Shown: positions 51,666 to 61,713, counted from the stretch's first letter. The stretch: DNA of 64,000 bases from Olsenella_K sp050953285 (GCA_050953285.1 JBMNMK010000003.1:1-64000), one strand, 5' to 3'. A program made the numbers and translations. Notes: generated by a model not told the origin, from the letters alone.

Positions 51666-54078
51666 TGTCTGGTGTATCTGCATCTGCGCTTTGATAGAGC
51701 TCACGCGTGCTATACGCTGTGCTGAGAGGGGCATCTGGCCATTGGGATATGCGCTCAAGCATGCCCTGTATGTCCAATACGCCCAATGCAAAGCCCTTTT
51801 GGATGAGCTCTTGAGGCACGTATTCATCGTACTTGTCAAAGTAGGGAACTTCACCGGGGTATAGAAGGTCGAGCGGATCAAAAGGCTTTGCCGCCTCCTC
51901 CTTCACAATGCGGTAAAAGTGTTCTGCATCTTGCTTCATTACAAACTGGATGAAGTAAGGACGGGATGAATCAAGACCCTTGAGACCTAAAGCCTCTGAG
52001 CATTTGATCTTGAGGAAGCGCTCAAGGGCTAGGAATGCATAGGTGCCAAGCCAGGGAAAAAGACACCACATGGTTCCGCCCAAGCAGATGAGTGGCTCTT
52101 TGGTGACATGGGCAAATGAGGAGACATGGCGCGCTTGCATGAGTCTGACCGACGCATTGCGGCGCAGGTAGGAATATATAGTTGACTCATCGAGTGCGCG
52201 GCGCATGCGCTCCAAAATATGCGTATCAATATCTCCTGCCACCATGCCAAAGTAGGCAGGTACCTTGCCTTTAATTTTGGTGCACTGGATGAGATGGCGC
52301 TTATAGTCAATCTCTTCTATAACCCACACAGCACCAGCGATGGCTATGCGCTCACCGACAGGAGGTGGCTGCACAATGGTGCCAAGCTCCTCAGACTCTG
52401 AGCGGACGGTAAATTCCTCATCTGTTGAAAACACTGCGTAGAAGCGGAAATTGTTGCAGACGTGCTCTCCAGCAAGACCGACAACTAGGCCACCTTCGTC
52501 CGTCTTTTGGATGTGGTCTATCTCAATGAGATGGCGCAAGAGGATGGAGAAATCTTCCAGCGTAATCCGGTGGAACGGCGTGAGGGTTAAGACACGACAT
52601 GCCAGCTCAGAGGGGCTGAGCTCGCCAGATGATGCCAAAGTAGAGATGGTCTGGTGGTAGAGCAGACTGTAGGGAAGACCCTCTAAGTGCGGAGGCTCTA
52701 CCCAGCGGTCTTCTAGATAGAGCTGCACCAGAGCGATGCTTTGCAAGAGCTTCCAGGGAATGGTCTCTGGGAGCAAGGCACGCGCTTCGGGCTCATCTTC
52801 ACGCATGAGAAACCACATCTCTGCGGGTTGCCCGCGCCTGCCGGTGCGCCCCATACGCTGGAGAAATGAGCTCACGGTAAAGGGAGCATCTATCTGAAAC
52901 GCCCGCTCGAGCTTACCGATATCGATACCCAGCTCCAAGGTGGAGGTGGTGACGGTGGTAAGGGCTACATCCTCATCTCTCATGAGATCTTCTGCAGACT
53001 CACGCAGACTCTGAGAGAGATTGCCGTGGTGAATCAAGAACCTATCGGGCTCACCGGTTGCCTCACAGTATTGCCGCAAGGTGTTGCAGACACCTTCTGC
53101 CTCTTCACGTGAGTTGGCAAAGACCAAACATTTGTGGTGACGCGTATGCTCAAAGATGTATGCCATGCCAGGATCTGCAAAAACAGGTGCCTTGTCGGTG
53201 GCTTCTTCGGCATCTGGTGCCTCTGTTTCTACCGGATTACTTTGAACGTCTTCTACACGCTGTGCTTGAGGAGTGATCTTCTCAGGGGTGGCTGCTGCTA
53301 CAGGTGCCTCATAGCTCACCTCAGGCTCTTCTGGGTTGTGTCCAAGGCCATCGATCCCGCGCTCAGGAGCTTGCGGGCCTGAAATATAGAAGTGCTCAAG
53401 TGAGAGCCGCCAGCGCTCTTTGGGTGCATCCATCTTGGGAATTACGCAGCTACGACCTGTGCCTTCAGAGAGATATGCCCCCGTTGCCTCTGGATCACCG
53501 ATGGTGGCAGAAAGGCCTATACGGCGGGGGTTGACCCCTGCAAGGTGCGAGAGACGCTCAATACAGCACAGCGTTTGCGCACCTCTGTCCCCACGCAACA
53601 GCGAGTGAACCTCATCTATAACCACATAGCGCAAGTCACCAAAGATCTTTCCCAGCGCAGCATGTCGGTGCATGAGCATGGCTTCAAGGGATTCTGGCGT
53701 AATCTGCAAAATCCCCGAAGGATGCTTCATCATCTTGGCTTTATGGGACTGATTCACGTCTCCGTGCCAGTGCCATACTGGGATATTTTCTTGTGCACAG
53801 AGCTCTTCAAGGCGCAAGAACTGATCATTGATCAGCGCTTTGAGCGGTCCTATATAGATGCATCCCACAGATTTTGGCGGGTCTTCCCAAAACTCCGTGA
53901 GGATGGGAAAAAAGGCCGCCTCAGTTTTGCCAGACGCGGTCGAGGCCGTTAAGAGCACGTTGGAGTCTGTGTTAAAGATGGCTTCAGCTGCTGCTACCTG
54001 TACGCTTCTCAGCTGATCCCAGTTGTGCTCATATATAAAGTCTTGAATGAAAGGTGCATAGCGATCAAAGGTGCTCAT
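51532..54078 (-). CDS. sngC: DEAD/DEAH-box helicase of a Shango-type anti-phage system (SngC-like)
   Basis: 848 residues. Lhr-like superfamily-2 helicase: motif I LLTASTASGKTEAAF, Ia YIGPLKALINDQ, II RYVVIDEVHSLLRG, III RIGLSATIG, IV-VI FANSREEAEGVC, TSTLELGIDIGKLE, QRMGRTGRRGQPAE. A polar insertion of about 80 residues lies between the two RecA lobes, followed by a C-terminal helicase-associated region. ATG 54078, 2 bp after the ATPase stop. The last ~45 residues are encoded antisense to the U32 gene and are low complexity, suggesting loss of the original stop. Third gene of the island. Confidence 0.85.
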   Translation of the reverse strand: MSTFDRYAPFIQDFIYEHNWDQLRSVQVAAAEAIFNTDSNVLLTASTASGKTEAAFFPILTEFWEDPPKSVGCIYIGPLKALINDQFLRLEELCAQENIPVWHWHGDVNQSHKAKMMKHPSGILQITPESLEAMLMHRHAALGKIFGDLRYVVIDEVHSLLRGDRGAQTLCCIERLSHLAGVNPRRIGLSATIGDPEATGAYLSEGTGRSCVIPKMDAPKERWRLSLEHFYISGPQAPERGIDGLGHNPEEPEVSYEAPVAAATPEKITPQAQRVEDVQSNPVETEAPDAEEATDKAPVFADPGMAYIFEHTRHHKCLVFANSREEAEGVCNTLRQYCEATGEPDRFLIHHGNLSQSLRESAEDLMRDEDVALTTVTTSTLELGIDIGKLERAFQIDAPFTVSSFLQRMGRTGRRGQPAEMWFLMREDEPEARALLPETIPWKLLQSIALVQLYLEDRWVEPPHLEGLPYSLLYHQTISTLASSGELSPSELACRVLTLTPFHRITLEDFSILLRHLIEIDHIQKTDEGGLVVGLAGEHVCNNFRFYAVFSTDEEFTVRSESEELGTIVQPPPVGERIAIAGAVWVIEEIDYKRHLIQCTKIKGKVPAYFGMVAGDIDTHILERMRRALDESTIYSYLRRNASVRLMQARHVSSFAHVTKEPLICLGGTMWCLFPWLGTYAFLALERFLKIKCSEALGLKGLDSSRPYFIQFVMKQDAEHFYRIVKEEAAKPFDPLDLLYPGEVPYFDKYDEYVPQELIQKGFALGVLDIQGMLERISQWPDAPLSTAYSTRELYQSADADTPDTRDEEYPVAPWGKETQSGSAPSLLPSHSHAPNEPQHPSAQDPEA

Positions 54079-54080
54079 GG

Positions 54081-55427
54081 CTATATCTCAAACTCAGAGT
54101 ACTGATCTTGAACGTCTGCGCCCTCTTCTTGTTGCTGTACGGGAGAGATGATGGCTCCTGTGAAGCGCTCATCTTTCAGTAAGTCTTGTGGCGTGATGTC
54201 TGGGTTCTGAGAAAGAATGTCCAGCATCTCTATGAAATCACGAATGACCTCACGGGGAGTGAGGTGGGTATCTGCACCCACGCGACCAAACTCCGCCTCA
54301 AGGAAGTGGACAAGGTCTTGCTCTGTAATGCTGCGCTCGTACGCAAAGAGACCCGCATGAATATCAGCAAGTTTCTCTGTGAGAACCAGGAGTTCCTCAT
54401 AGGTGAGAGGCTGGAGGTGAATGACGGGTGCCAAGAGGTCTACCAGGTCATCTGTAGCAAAACGACCTTGGGTAAGACGTGAGCGCAAGGCTTCATATGA
54501 GTAGATGCCACGGCGCCTATCCTCTATGGATTGTGGGGTGCCACCCATAATGATGCCCAGGTAGTGAGCCTTACCCTGCAAGGTATCGTTATACATGGTA
54601 AGGATCTTCTCGTAATTGTATTGGCGACTGGTGGCGTTGGGGATCTTGTAGAGGTTTACCAGCTCATCTATGAGGACAATCAAGCCCTGGTAGCCAGCTC
54701 CTCTCAAGAACGCCGCAAAGATTTTGAGGTAGTCATACCAGTCATTGTCACTAATGACAATATTGACGCCCAGCTCATGGCGAGCTTCTGTCTTGTTGCG
54801 ATATTCACCTCTAAACCAGCGGGTCACCTTGGATTTGAGCTCATCGTCACCTTCTAGGTGCGCATGCCAATACATGGTGAGCAAGCGTGCAAAGTCATAG
54901 CCATGCACCAGCTCTTCCAGCGATCGAACGGTCTGCATGATGCGGTGCTCAACAGCAGAAGAAAATGCTGGATCTTGGGGGGTGAGACCCTCATGTACGG
55001 TGACTTCACTTTCTATATTGGAGATCCACCGATCCAAAATGAGATTGAGCGCCCCGCCCTCTGGGCGCGTTTTGGTGGAAAGGTTGCGTATGAGCTCACG
55101 ATAGGTGGCAAGCCCTTGTCCACCGTTGCCCAACAGGCGCCGCTCAGGGGAAAGATCTGCGTCACAAACGACAAAATCTTTGCCCATGGCATGGTTTCTG
55201 ATGGTCTGGAGCAAAAAGCTCTTGCCGCTGCCGTAGCGACCCACCAGGAAGCGAAACGACGCTCCTCCATCCGATACCAGGTCAAGGTCATGGAGCAGTG
55301 CCCCAATCTCTCTTTCACGACCAACGGTGATATAGGGAAGTCCCATGCGCGGAACAACGCCGCCTTTTAAGGAGTTCACGATAACAGAGGCTATGCGTTT
55401 AGGTACGCGTGTGTTGGTTGCTGCCAT
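54081..55427 (-). CDS. sngB: P-loop ATPase of a Shango-type system (BrxD/DUF2791-like, SngB)
   Basis: 448 residues. Walker A LVGRYGSGKSFLLQTIRNH (residues about 63-80), Walker B GLIVLIDELVNLYKI, and sensor-like GIIMGGTPQSIEDRRRGIYS. The MAATNTRVPKRIASVIVNSL start and GGVVPRMGLPYITVGRERE match the ATP-binding proteins BrxD of BREX systems and SngB of Shango. Acts with the helicase and the TerB protein. 104 bp downstream of the first gene; the gap contains a GGAACA/TGTTCC dyad and possibly an internal promoter. Confidence 0.85.
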   Translation of the reverse strand: MAATNTRVPKRIASVIVNSLKGGVVPRMGLPYITVGREREIGALLHDLDLVSDGGASFRFLVGRYGSGKSFLLQTIRNHAMGKDFVVCDADLSPERRLLGNGGQGLATYRELIRNLSTKTRPEGGALNLILDRWISNIESEVTVHEGLTPQDPAFSSAVEHRIMQTVRSLEELVHGYDFARLLTMYWHAHLEGDDELKSKVTRWFRGEYRNKTEARHELGVNIVISDNDWYDYLKIFAAFLRGAGYQGLIVLIDELVNLYKIPNATSRQYNYEKILTMYNDTLQGKAHYLGIIMGGTPQSIEDRRRGIYSYEALRSRLTQGRFATDDLVDLLAPVIHLQPLTYEELLVLTEKLADIHAGLFAYERSITEQDLVHFLEAEFGRVGADTHLTPREVIRDFIEMLDILSQNPDITPQDLLKDERFTGAIISPVQQQEEGADVQDQYSEFEI

Positions 55428-55501
55428 GATGTGCCGATCCCTCCTGGATAGGTCATTGGAATTAAGCCGGAATCAGATCATACACCCTGAGTCAAGAAAA
55501 G

Positions 55502-55515
55502 GGAACAGTTGTTCC
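55502..55515. promoter_or_regulatory. GGAACA-GT-TGTTCC dyad between island genes 1 and 2
   Basis: Perfect 6-bp arms around two bases in the 104-bp gap between the TerB-protein and ATPase genes. On the minus strand a TATGAT lies about 20-25 bases downstream, so it could be an operator at an internal promoter. Inference only. Confidence 0.35.
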
Positions 55516-55531
55516 TACTATTAGCAAAAAA

Positions 55532-57697
55532 TTATGTATGCGCGCGTGCGTTTGCGGCGGAGCCATCAGAAGAAATGGCAGCTCTGATGTCGTCTGCGTA
55601 ATCTTCAATGGCCCGCCAGCCGTGCTCGTCCTCTTCCAAGACAGCATCTCCTATCAGGTCAAAGAACTTCTCGTTGATGGAATCTATGACCACGTTAGGA
55701 AGCGGTGTCGTGGGCGAGAAAAGACTGTCGATAGGCTTGTTATCCAAAATGCGCTGTAAGACGTCGAGCTCGAGTGGGCTCAGGCTGAGCGGCAGGTTGT
55801 CTGCGCTGGTAGAAGGTGCACTCGTGGCTTGTGCGCACTCTGGCTGCGCGGGCGCTGCTACTGGTGCCGCCGCTGCAGGCGCTGCCGCCGCTGCAGGCGC
55901 TGCCGCTGCGGGTGCTGCCGCTGCGGGTGCCGCCGCCACAGGTGTCGCTGCTGGCGCATGGTTCTTCTCGGCAGATGATGTGGGCGCAAAATCTTCTCGC
56001 TCCTCATCTACCAGGAGTGCTTCTTGTGTTATGGCGGCTGCTGACCTGATGGCGTCTAAGCGGGAAAGGTCAATCTTTATGGGCTCGGGAGGCTTGGGCG
56101 GCTCTGACGTGGCGTTCTTCTTCTTGCGACCCCGTTTGCGCTGAAAGCCGGGGTGCTCAATCATAAAGAACGCGTCTTTGATCATGCTCTGAAGGTATTT
56201 GGGCAGCTTGATGTGGGTGCCTCTGTTGGCAGGGTCTGCGTCGGCAAGACATGCCAGGATCTCGGCAACGATCCGGTGGAGCACCGATTCCCCATGCAGG
56301 TTTGCACAGGCACACAGGTAGCCCCATTCGCCGTTGCGTCGGTAGTAATACTTTGCTTCGGTGATCTTGCAGTCTTTGTTCTGGGTGGGATCTTTGTCCA
56401 GGTAGACGAGATCTTTGAGCGGCTCGTAGTGGACGCGCGTGATGGGGCCACAGATATCATCCATAAGGGAGTAACTGCGGAGTTTGCTGTAACGGATGCA
56501 GAGCTGCTGAAAGGTCTGCAGGCTCACGCGCTCGGCAAGCTGCTCCTGACCCTGGGGGATGTCCTTGCGGGTGTGACCGGTGAGGAAGAGCAGCGCGTCG
56601 AAGATCTTATCGTCCGTTATATCTTCTACGTCGGCCATCATGGACTGGAAGTTGGGGGTGATGCCATCTTCACTAAAAGGGTCTTGGGGGGTGGAGAGGA
56701 GCGTGATATAGAAGTCCCGCAGACTCCGCTTGCCTGACGTGTTGAGGATTTCCATCTCCGCCTTGCGCAAAATGCAGATGGCGTGATCCTGTAAGCGCTC
56801 CTTAGGCGTGCTAATGCTGTCTACATTGATACCAAAATCGATTTTGAAGCCCTTGATCCAGAGGTCGATCCTGTTCAAGAGATACGCGCGCTCGGGATGC
56901 TGGGCTATGAAGTTGCGTATGTGTTCAAGGTGGTTCAGACGTTGCGCAGGATCGGTTCCATGGATGCCATTTATGCATTCTGATGCAAAAATGAAGGAAT
57001 ATTGATAAGGGAAATAAAGAGCATCGCCACGGAGCCAGTCAGAGCGCCAGGTAAAATACCCTCTGAGGTCTTGGTTGGAAAGATCTTGATATGTGAGACA
57101 TCTATGCACGTGGACGTCTGAAGAATAGTAGACACCGTCCACATAATCCTTTGCAAGCCAGGCCTCTTCCACAAAGAGCTGGGCCTCCTGCGTGCTGTTT
57201 TTGTGCGGTCGCGTGGCCTCAAGCTCGCGCATCTTTTGGATAATCGCAGGCACAGCTGGGGCTCTATAATCCGCATCAGAGTACCAGCTGCGAGAATAGG
57301 TGCTCTTCTTTCTGATGGTAGCGCGCCAATCTGAGGTTTGCGCCGCGGGCCTCTTGCGCGCTGGACTCCGGGATGCTCGCGCGCCCCAGTCAAGGGGCTC
57401 TGCGGAATAGCGCGGTGCGTCGTCTGACGAATGGGGGTTTTCCAGCGGATATTCGCTGCTCAGCAGGGAACTTTGGTGAGAAGCCGTGCGTGAGGCCGTG
57501 GGCAAAGTGGTGGGCGTGTCTTGAGCGCCGGTATGCTCGCCCTCAGACGCGTGCTGCGAATTCTTTTTGAGCAGGTCAGAGCCCGTAAAAAGCAGCGGAT
57601 CGCCCGCTTTGTTGTGGGTGGTTGCGCGCTTTGAGTTTTCGAGCAGATCTTGTATGAGCTGATTTATCTCCTCATCCAAACGATCACGATGGTCCAC
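55532..57697 (-). CDS. sngA: TerB_N/TerB_C-domain protein of a Shango-type system (SngA-like)
   Basis: 721 residues from GTG 57697 (GAGGTGAG upstream). Residues 1-150 are polar and disordered. A TerB_N domain follows (YQDLSNQDLRGYFTWRSDWL ... FASECINGIHG), then a TerB/TerB_C region. A basic RKRGRKKKN patch and a Pro/Ala linker (about residues 595-640, repeats of APAAAAP) lead to the C-terminal TerB_C piece (IDLSRLDAIRSAAAITQEAL; SINEKFFDLIGDAVLEEDE). Together with the ATPase and helicase this matches the Shango defence system. One GGGCGAGAA word encodes LFSPT in TerB_C. Confidence 0.85.
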   Translation of the reverse strand: MDHRDRLDEEINQLIQDLLENSKRATTHNKAGDPLLFTGSDLLKKNSQHASEGEHTGAQDTPTTLPTASRTASHQSSLLSSEYPLENPHSSDDAPRYSAEPLDWGARASRSPARKRPAAQTSDWRATIRKKSTYSRSWYSDADYRAPAVPAIIQKMRELEATRPHKNSTQEAQLFVEEAWLAKDYVDGVYYSSDVHVHRCLTYQDLSNQDLRGYFTWRSDWLRGDALYFPYQYSFIFASECINGIHGTDPAQRLNHLEHIRNFIAQHPERAYLLNRIDLWIKGFKIDFGINVDSISTPKERLQDHAICILRKAEMEILNTSGKRSLRDFYITLLSTPQDPFSEDGITPNFQSMMADVEDITDDKIFDALLFLTGHTRKDIPQGQEQLAERVSLQTFQQLCIRYSKLRSYSLMDDICGPITRVHYEPLKDLVYLDKDPTQNKDCKITEAKYYYRRNGEWGYLCACANLHGESVLHRIVAEILACLADADPANRGTHIKLPKYLQSMIKDAFFMIEHPGFQRKRGRKKKNATSEPPKPPEPIKIDLSRLDAIRSAAAITQEALLVDEEREDFAPTSSAEKNHAPAATPVAAAPAAAAPAAAAPAAAAAPAAAAPVAAPAQPECAQATSAPSTSADNLPLSLSPLELDVLQRILDNKPIDSLFSPTTPLPNVVIDSINEKFFDLIGDAVLEEDEHGWRAIEDYADDIRAAISSDGSAANARAHT
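55850..55935. repeat. Low-complexity Ala/Pro coding repeat
   Basis: Tandem 15-bp units of GCTGCCGCTGCGGGT type encode the APAAA linker of the TerB protein. Variation between units is mostly synonymous. Confidence 0.8.
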
Positions 57698-57996
57698 GTC
57701 TCACCTCGTCTGCGCCGCCTCAGGGCAAAGCCCACGTCCTTGTGCATTGTACTGTGAATGTGCGGCGGCTGCGTTGGAATCTGCTGCTCGTGCATGCTGC
57801 GTGTTGCGCGCGTGTGCGGCACGTACGCATCGTGCCTGCGTGTGGGGTGTGACGGATAGCGTGCGGCTCAAAACGTGCAAGTATGTGGCACGTAAAAGGA
57901 GAGGCAAGCATGCGCTCACCTCTCCTTGATGTGGTACGTGTGGAAATGCCTCGGCGCCATGTGGTGTTGCCTGGCGCTACTTCTCGCTGTCCGGCG
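57698..57996. other. Intergenic region between the defence island and purL
   Basis: Contains the purL terminator (57894-57927) and, on the minus strand, presumably the promoter of the sngA-like gene; no -35/-10 pair stands out. No gene. Confidence 0.5.
57894..57927 (-). terminator. Terminator after purL
   Basis: On the minus strand AAGGAGAGG, 16-base loop, CCTCTCCTT followed by TTACG; stem 9 bp. Confidence 0.7.
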
Positions 57997-60900
57997 CTAG
58001 TCCTTGAAGTAGGACACGCCGCCCTCAAAGAGTGGCTGGTAGGGGTTGCCAGGCACGTTCTTGTACGTGTTGGACGTGTAGCGCTCCGTGTGGCCCATCT
58101 TGCCCAATACGCGGCCGTCGGGGCTCGTGATGGCCTCAATGGCCAGCGCGGAGCCGTTGGGGCACACGTCCAGGTCAAGCGAGGGCACGCCGGCCTCATC
58201 CACATACTGCGTAGCTACCTGGCCATGGGCGATAAGATCGTCCAGCAGCGCCTGTGGTGCCACAAAGCGACCTTCTCCGTGGCTGATGGCAATGGTGTGG
58301 ATGTCTCCGACCTCACACTTTGACAGCCAGGGGGATAGGTTGGACGCCACGCGGGTCTTGACCAGCCTGGACTGGTGGCGGCCGATGGTGTTAAAGGTGA
58401 GCGTTGCGCACTCGTCGGTCATGTCCACAATGTCGCCGTACGGCACCAGGCCCAGCTTCACCAGCGCCTGGAAACCGTTGCATATGCCCAGAATAAGGCC
58501 ATCGCGCTGCTGCAGAAGGTCACGTACGGCCTCGGTCACAGCGGGGTTTCTAAAGAAGCTGGTAATGAACTTGGCGGAGCCATCGGGTTCGTCGCCGCCA
58601 GAGAAGCCACCGGGGATCATAATGATCTGCGAGCGGCGGATCTCTTCGACCAGCGTACGCGCGGATTCAGCAACGCGCTCGGGCGTGAGGTTGTTGACCA
58701 CGAGTGTCGAGACCTCGGCACCAGCACGCTCAAAGGCGGCTGCGGAGTCGTACTCACAGTTGTTGCCCGGGAACACGGGGATGATCACACGCGGCTTGGC
58801 CACTTTGGTGGCAGGAGCCATCGCGCCGCCGCCGGCGGTGTAGCTGACAGCGCCAATCTTCTCGCCTGACTCTTCCCACGGATAGACCTCAGACAGCGGC
58901 GCCTTCCAGGTGGTCTCTGAAACCGCGAGATCTATGGTTTCGCCCGCGCAAGTCCATCGGTAGGCGGCATCGACGGTGCCTACGAGCTGCACAAATACGC
59001 CATCGTGCGCGGCTGGCGCTACGTCTGGCGCCATCTCCACCACAAAGCTGCCATAGGTGAGCTCAAAGAGGCGGTCCATATCAAAGTCTTTATCAAACGC
59101 AATGCCTAGCGCATTGCCAACACACATCTTGAACAGCGCTTCTGCCCATCCGCCATACCCGGGTGTAGCAACTGCCTGGGCCTTACCTTGGGCGATAAGA
59201 TCCTCCACCGTATCGTAGACGGCAAGCAGGGTCTCCGGCACGGGGCGCAGATTGCACTCACCGTAGGCCGGAAGCACCATCCAGAGCTTGTTGCCGGCGC
59301 ACTTGAGCTCAGGCGAGCACACGCGGCCCACCTTGCCCACGGCCGTAGCAAAGCTCACCAGCGTCGGCGGCACGTCCAGGTCCTCGAAGGAACCCGACAT
59401 GGAATCCTTGCCGCCGATGGGCGCCACGCCCAAATCAATCTGCGCTTCCAGGGCGCCCAGAAGCGCCGCCGCCGGCTTGCCCCAGCGCTCGGGGACATCG
59501 CGCAGCTTCTCAAAGTATTCCTGGAATGTGAGGTAGGTCTTCTTGTGCTCAAAACCAGCCGCTACCAGCTTGGAGACGGACTCGACCACGGACAGGTAGG
59601 CGCCGCGGAACTGGTCATGCTCCATCAGGCGCGCGTTAAAGCCCCATGCCATGCCGGAGCAGCTTGTGGTCTCGCCAAACACCGGGAGCTTGGCCACCAT
59701 GGCCATAGAGGGTGTGAGCTGGCGTTTTCCGCCAAACGGCATGAGAACAGTGGCCGCGCCAATGGTGGAGTCAAAGCGCTCAGATAAGCCCTTGTTGCAG
59801 GCCACGTTGAGGTCTGACAGCACGGCATCCAGGCGCTCGGACACGCTGGTGCCCGCCCAGGTGGGCTGCCAGGGATGCTGGTGCTCAATGTGGACAATCT
59901 GGCGCTTGGGCGCGCCGTTGGACGAGAGGAACGCGCGGGAGATATCCACCACGGTCTTGCCGCGCCATACCATGCGCAGACGCGGCTCTTTGGTAACCGT
60001 GGCCACCACGGTTGCCTCAAGGTTTTCCTCGGCAGCGTAGCTCATGAACTCGTCCACGTCCTCGGGCGCTAAGGCCACAGCCATGCGCTCCTGGGACTCT
60101 GAGATGGCGAGCTCCGTGCCGTCTAAGCCCTCGTACTTCTTGGGCACGCGATCCAGGTCGATGAAGAGGCCGTCTGCCAGCTCTCCTATGGCAACAGAGA
60201 CACCGCCGGCGCCAAAGTCATTGCAGCGCTTGATGAGGCGGCAGGCGTCTTTCCGGCGGAAGAGGCGCTGCAGCTTGCGCTCGGTAGGAGCGTTGCCTTT
60301 CTGCACCTCAGCACCGTCTTTCTCTAGGGATTCCACGTTGTGAGCCTTAGATGAGCCCGTGGCGCCGCCGATGCCATCGCGTCCCGTGCGGCCGCCCAGC
60401 AAGATGATCTTATCGCCCGGCGCTGGTACTTCACGGCGCACATGGTCTTGGGGCGTAGCGCCCACCACGGCACCAATTTCCATGCGTTTTGCCACGTAGC
60501 CGGGGTCGTAGATCTCGTCTACCTTGCCGGTGGCCAGGCCAATCTGGTTGCCGTAGGAAGAGTAGCCGGCGGCCGCCGTGCGGCAGAGCTTGCGCTGAGG
60601 AAGCTTGCCGGCGAGCGTATCTGCCACCGACGTACGCGGATCTCCGGCGCCGGTCACGCGCATGGCCTGGTAGACGTAGGAGCGACCGGACAGGGGGTCT
60701 CTGATAGCGCCGCCGATGCAGGTTGCCGCGCCACCAAACGGCTCGATCTCCGTGGGGTGGTTGTGCGTCTCGTTCTTGAAGAGGAAGAGCCAGTCCTCGT
60801 CCTGGCCGTTGACATCCACCTTCACCTTTACGGTGCAGGCGTTGATCTCCTCAGACTTGTCCAAGCCGGTGAGAATACCCCTCTTTTCCAGGTACTTTGC

Positions 60901-61713
60901 GCCAATGGTGCCCATGTCCATCAGACAGACAGGCTTGTCTTGGCGCCCGAGCTCCTCACGGATGGAAAGGTAGCGATTAAAGGCCTCCCAGATGACGGCG
61001 TCATCTATGGAGACCTGTTCAAGCTGGGTGCCAAAGGTGGTGTGACGGCAGTGATCTGACCAGTAGGTGTCAATCATGCGGATCTCTGTAATGGTGGGAT
61101 CACGCTGCTCTTCCAGGAAGTACTTCTGGCAAAACTCGATGTCGGCCAGGTCCATGGCCAGGCCATATGAGTCGATAAAGTCCTGGAGCTCGGCGGCATT
61201 GAGCTGGCCAAAGCCGGTGAGTACTTCCACGTCTGGTGGCTCTGGATAGCTCACCTTGAGCGTGGTGCGCTCCTCAAGGGAGGCCTCGCGGCACTCGACC
61301 GGGTTGATCACGTAGTGCTTGATGGCTGCCACGTCATCTGCGGTGAGCTCTCCTTCAAGCAGGTAGACCTTGGCTGCGCGAACTTCTGGCCGCTCGCCTT
61401 GGGAGATGAGCTGCACGCACTCACTTGCAGATGCCGCGCGCTGGTCAAACTGGCCGGGGAGAGACTCCACGGCAAACACGGGGCCAGCAAACTCCGGCAG
61501 CTGGTCATACACGTTGTCCGACTGCGGCTCACTGAAGACGGTGGGAACACAGCTGCTAAAGAGCTCCTCTGAGATTCCCTCCACATCGTAGCGGTTGATC
61601 AGCCTGAGGCCTGTGAGGCCAGAGATCCCCAAGGTGTGCCTGAGCTCATGCGAGAGCTGGCGCGCCTCAACATCAAATCCGGGCTTCTTCTCTACGTATA
61701 CGCGCGAGACCAT
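57997..61713 (-). CDS. purL: Phosphoribosylformylglycinamidine synthase, single-chain (PurL)
   Basis: 1238 residues from ATG 61713 (AAGGTAGGA upstream). The N-terminal domain, FGAM synthetase ATP-binding halves (FLFKNETHNHPTEIEPFGGA; IGGKDSMSGSFED) and a C-terminal glutaminase (VIIPVFPGNNCEYDSAAAF; nucleophile Cys in LGICNGFQ; HGEGRF) lie on one chain. Converts FGAR to FGAM in purine synthesis using glutamine. The single-chain form is that of clostridia, Bacteroides and proteobacteria rather than the PurL/PurQ/PurS set of most actinobacteria. Confidence 0.96.
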   Translation of the reverse strand: MVSRVYVEKKPGFDVEARQLSHELRHTLGISGLTGLRLINRYDVEGISEELFSSCVPTVFSEPQSDNVYDQLPEFAGPVFAVESLPGQFDQRAASASECVQLISQGERPEVRAAKVYLLEGELTADDVAAIKHYVINPVECREASLEERTTLKVSYPEPPDVEVLTGFGQLNAAELQDFIDSYGLAMDLADIEFCQKYFLEEQRDPTITEIRMIDTYWSDHCRHTTFGTQLEQVSIDDAVIWEAFNRYLSIREELGRQDKPVCLMDMGTIGAKYLEKRGILTGLDKSEEINACTVKVKVDVNGQDEDWLFLFKNETHNHPTEIEPFGGAATCIGGAIRDPLSGRSYVYQAMRVTGAGDPRTSVADTLAGKLPQRKLCRTAAAGYSSYGNQIGLATGKVDEIYDPGYVAKRMEIGAVVGATPQDHVRREVPAPGDKIILLGGRTGRDGIGGATGSSKAHNVESLEKDGAEVQKGNAPTERKLQRLFRRKDACRLIKRCNDFGAGGVSVAIGELADGLFIDLDRVPKKYEGLDGTELAISESQERMAVALAPEDVDEFMSYAAEENLEATVVATVTKEPRLRMVWRGKTVVDISRAFLSSNGAPKRQIVHIEHQHPWQPTWAGTSVSERLDAVLSDLNVACNKGLSERFDSTIGAATVLMPFGGKRQLTPSMAMVAKLPVFGETTSCSGMAWGFNARLMEHDQFRGAYLSVVESVSKLVAAGFEHKKTYLTFQEYFEKLRDVPERWGKPAAALLGALEAQIDLGVAPIGGKDSMSGSFEDLDVPPTLVSFATAVGKVGRVCSPELKCAGNKLWMVLPAYGECNLRPVPETLLAVYDTVEDLIAQGKAQAVATPGYGGWAEALFKMCVGNALGIAFDKDFDMDRLFELTYGSFVVEMAPDVAPAAHDGVFVQLVGTVDAAYRWTCAGETIDLAVSETTWKAPLSEVYPWEESGEKIGAVSYTAGGGAMAPATKVAKPRVIIPVFPGNNCEYDSAAAFERAGAEVSTLVVNNLTPERVAESARTLVEEIRRSQIIMIPGGFSGGDEPDGSAKFITSFFRNPAVTEAVRDLLQQRDGLILGICNGFQALVKLGLVPYGDIVDMTDECATLTFNTIGRHQSRLVKTRVASNLSPWLSKCEVGDIHTIAISHGEGRFVAPQALLDDLIAHGQVATQYVDEAGVPSLDLDVCPNGSALAIEAITSPDGRVLGKMGHTERYTSNTYKNVPGNPYQPLFEGGVSYFKD

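Noticed and set aside
51532..57697. The TerB protein-ATPase-helicase trio as a BREX locus
   Set aside because: BrxD- and Lhr-like helicase components resemble BREX parts, but no PglX methyltransferase, PglZ or BrxC is present, and the TerB domains point to Shango.
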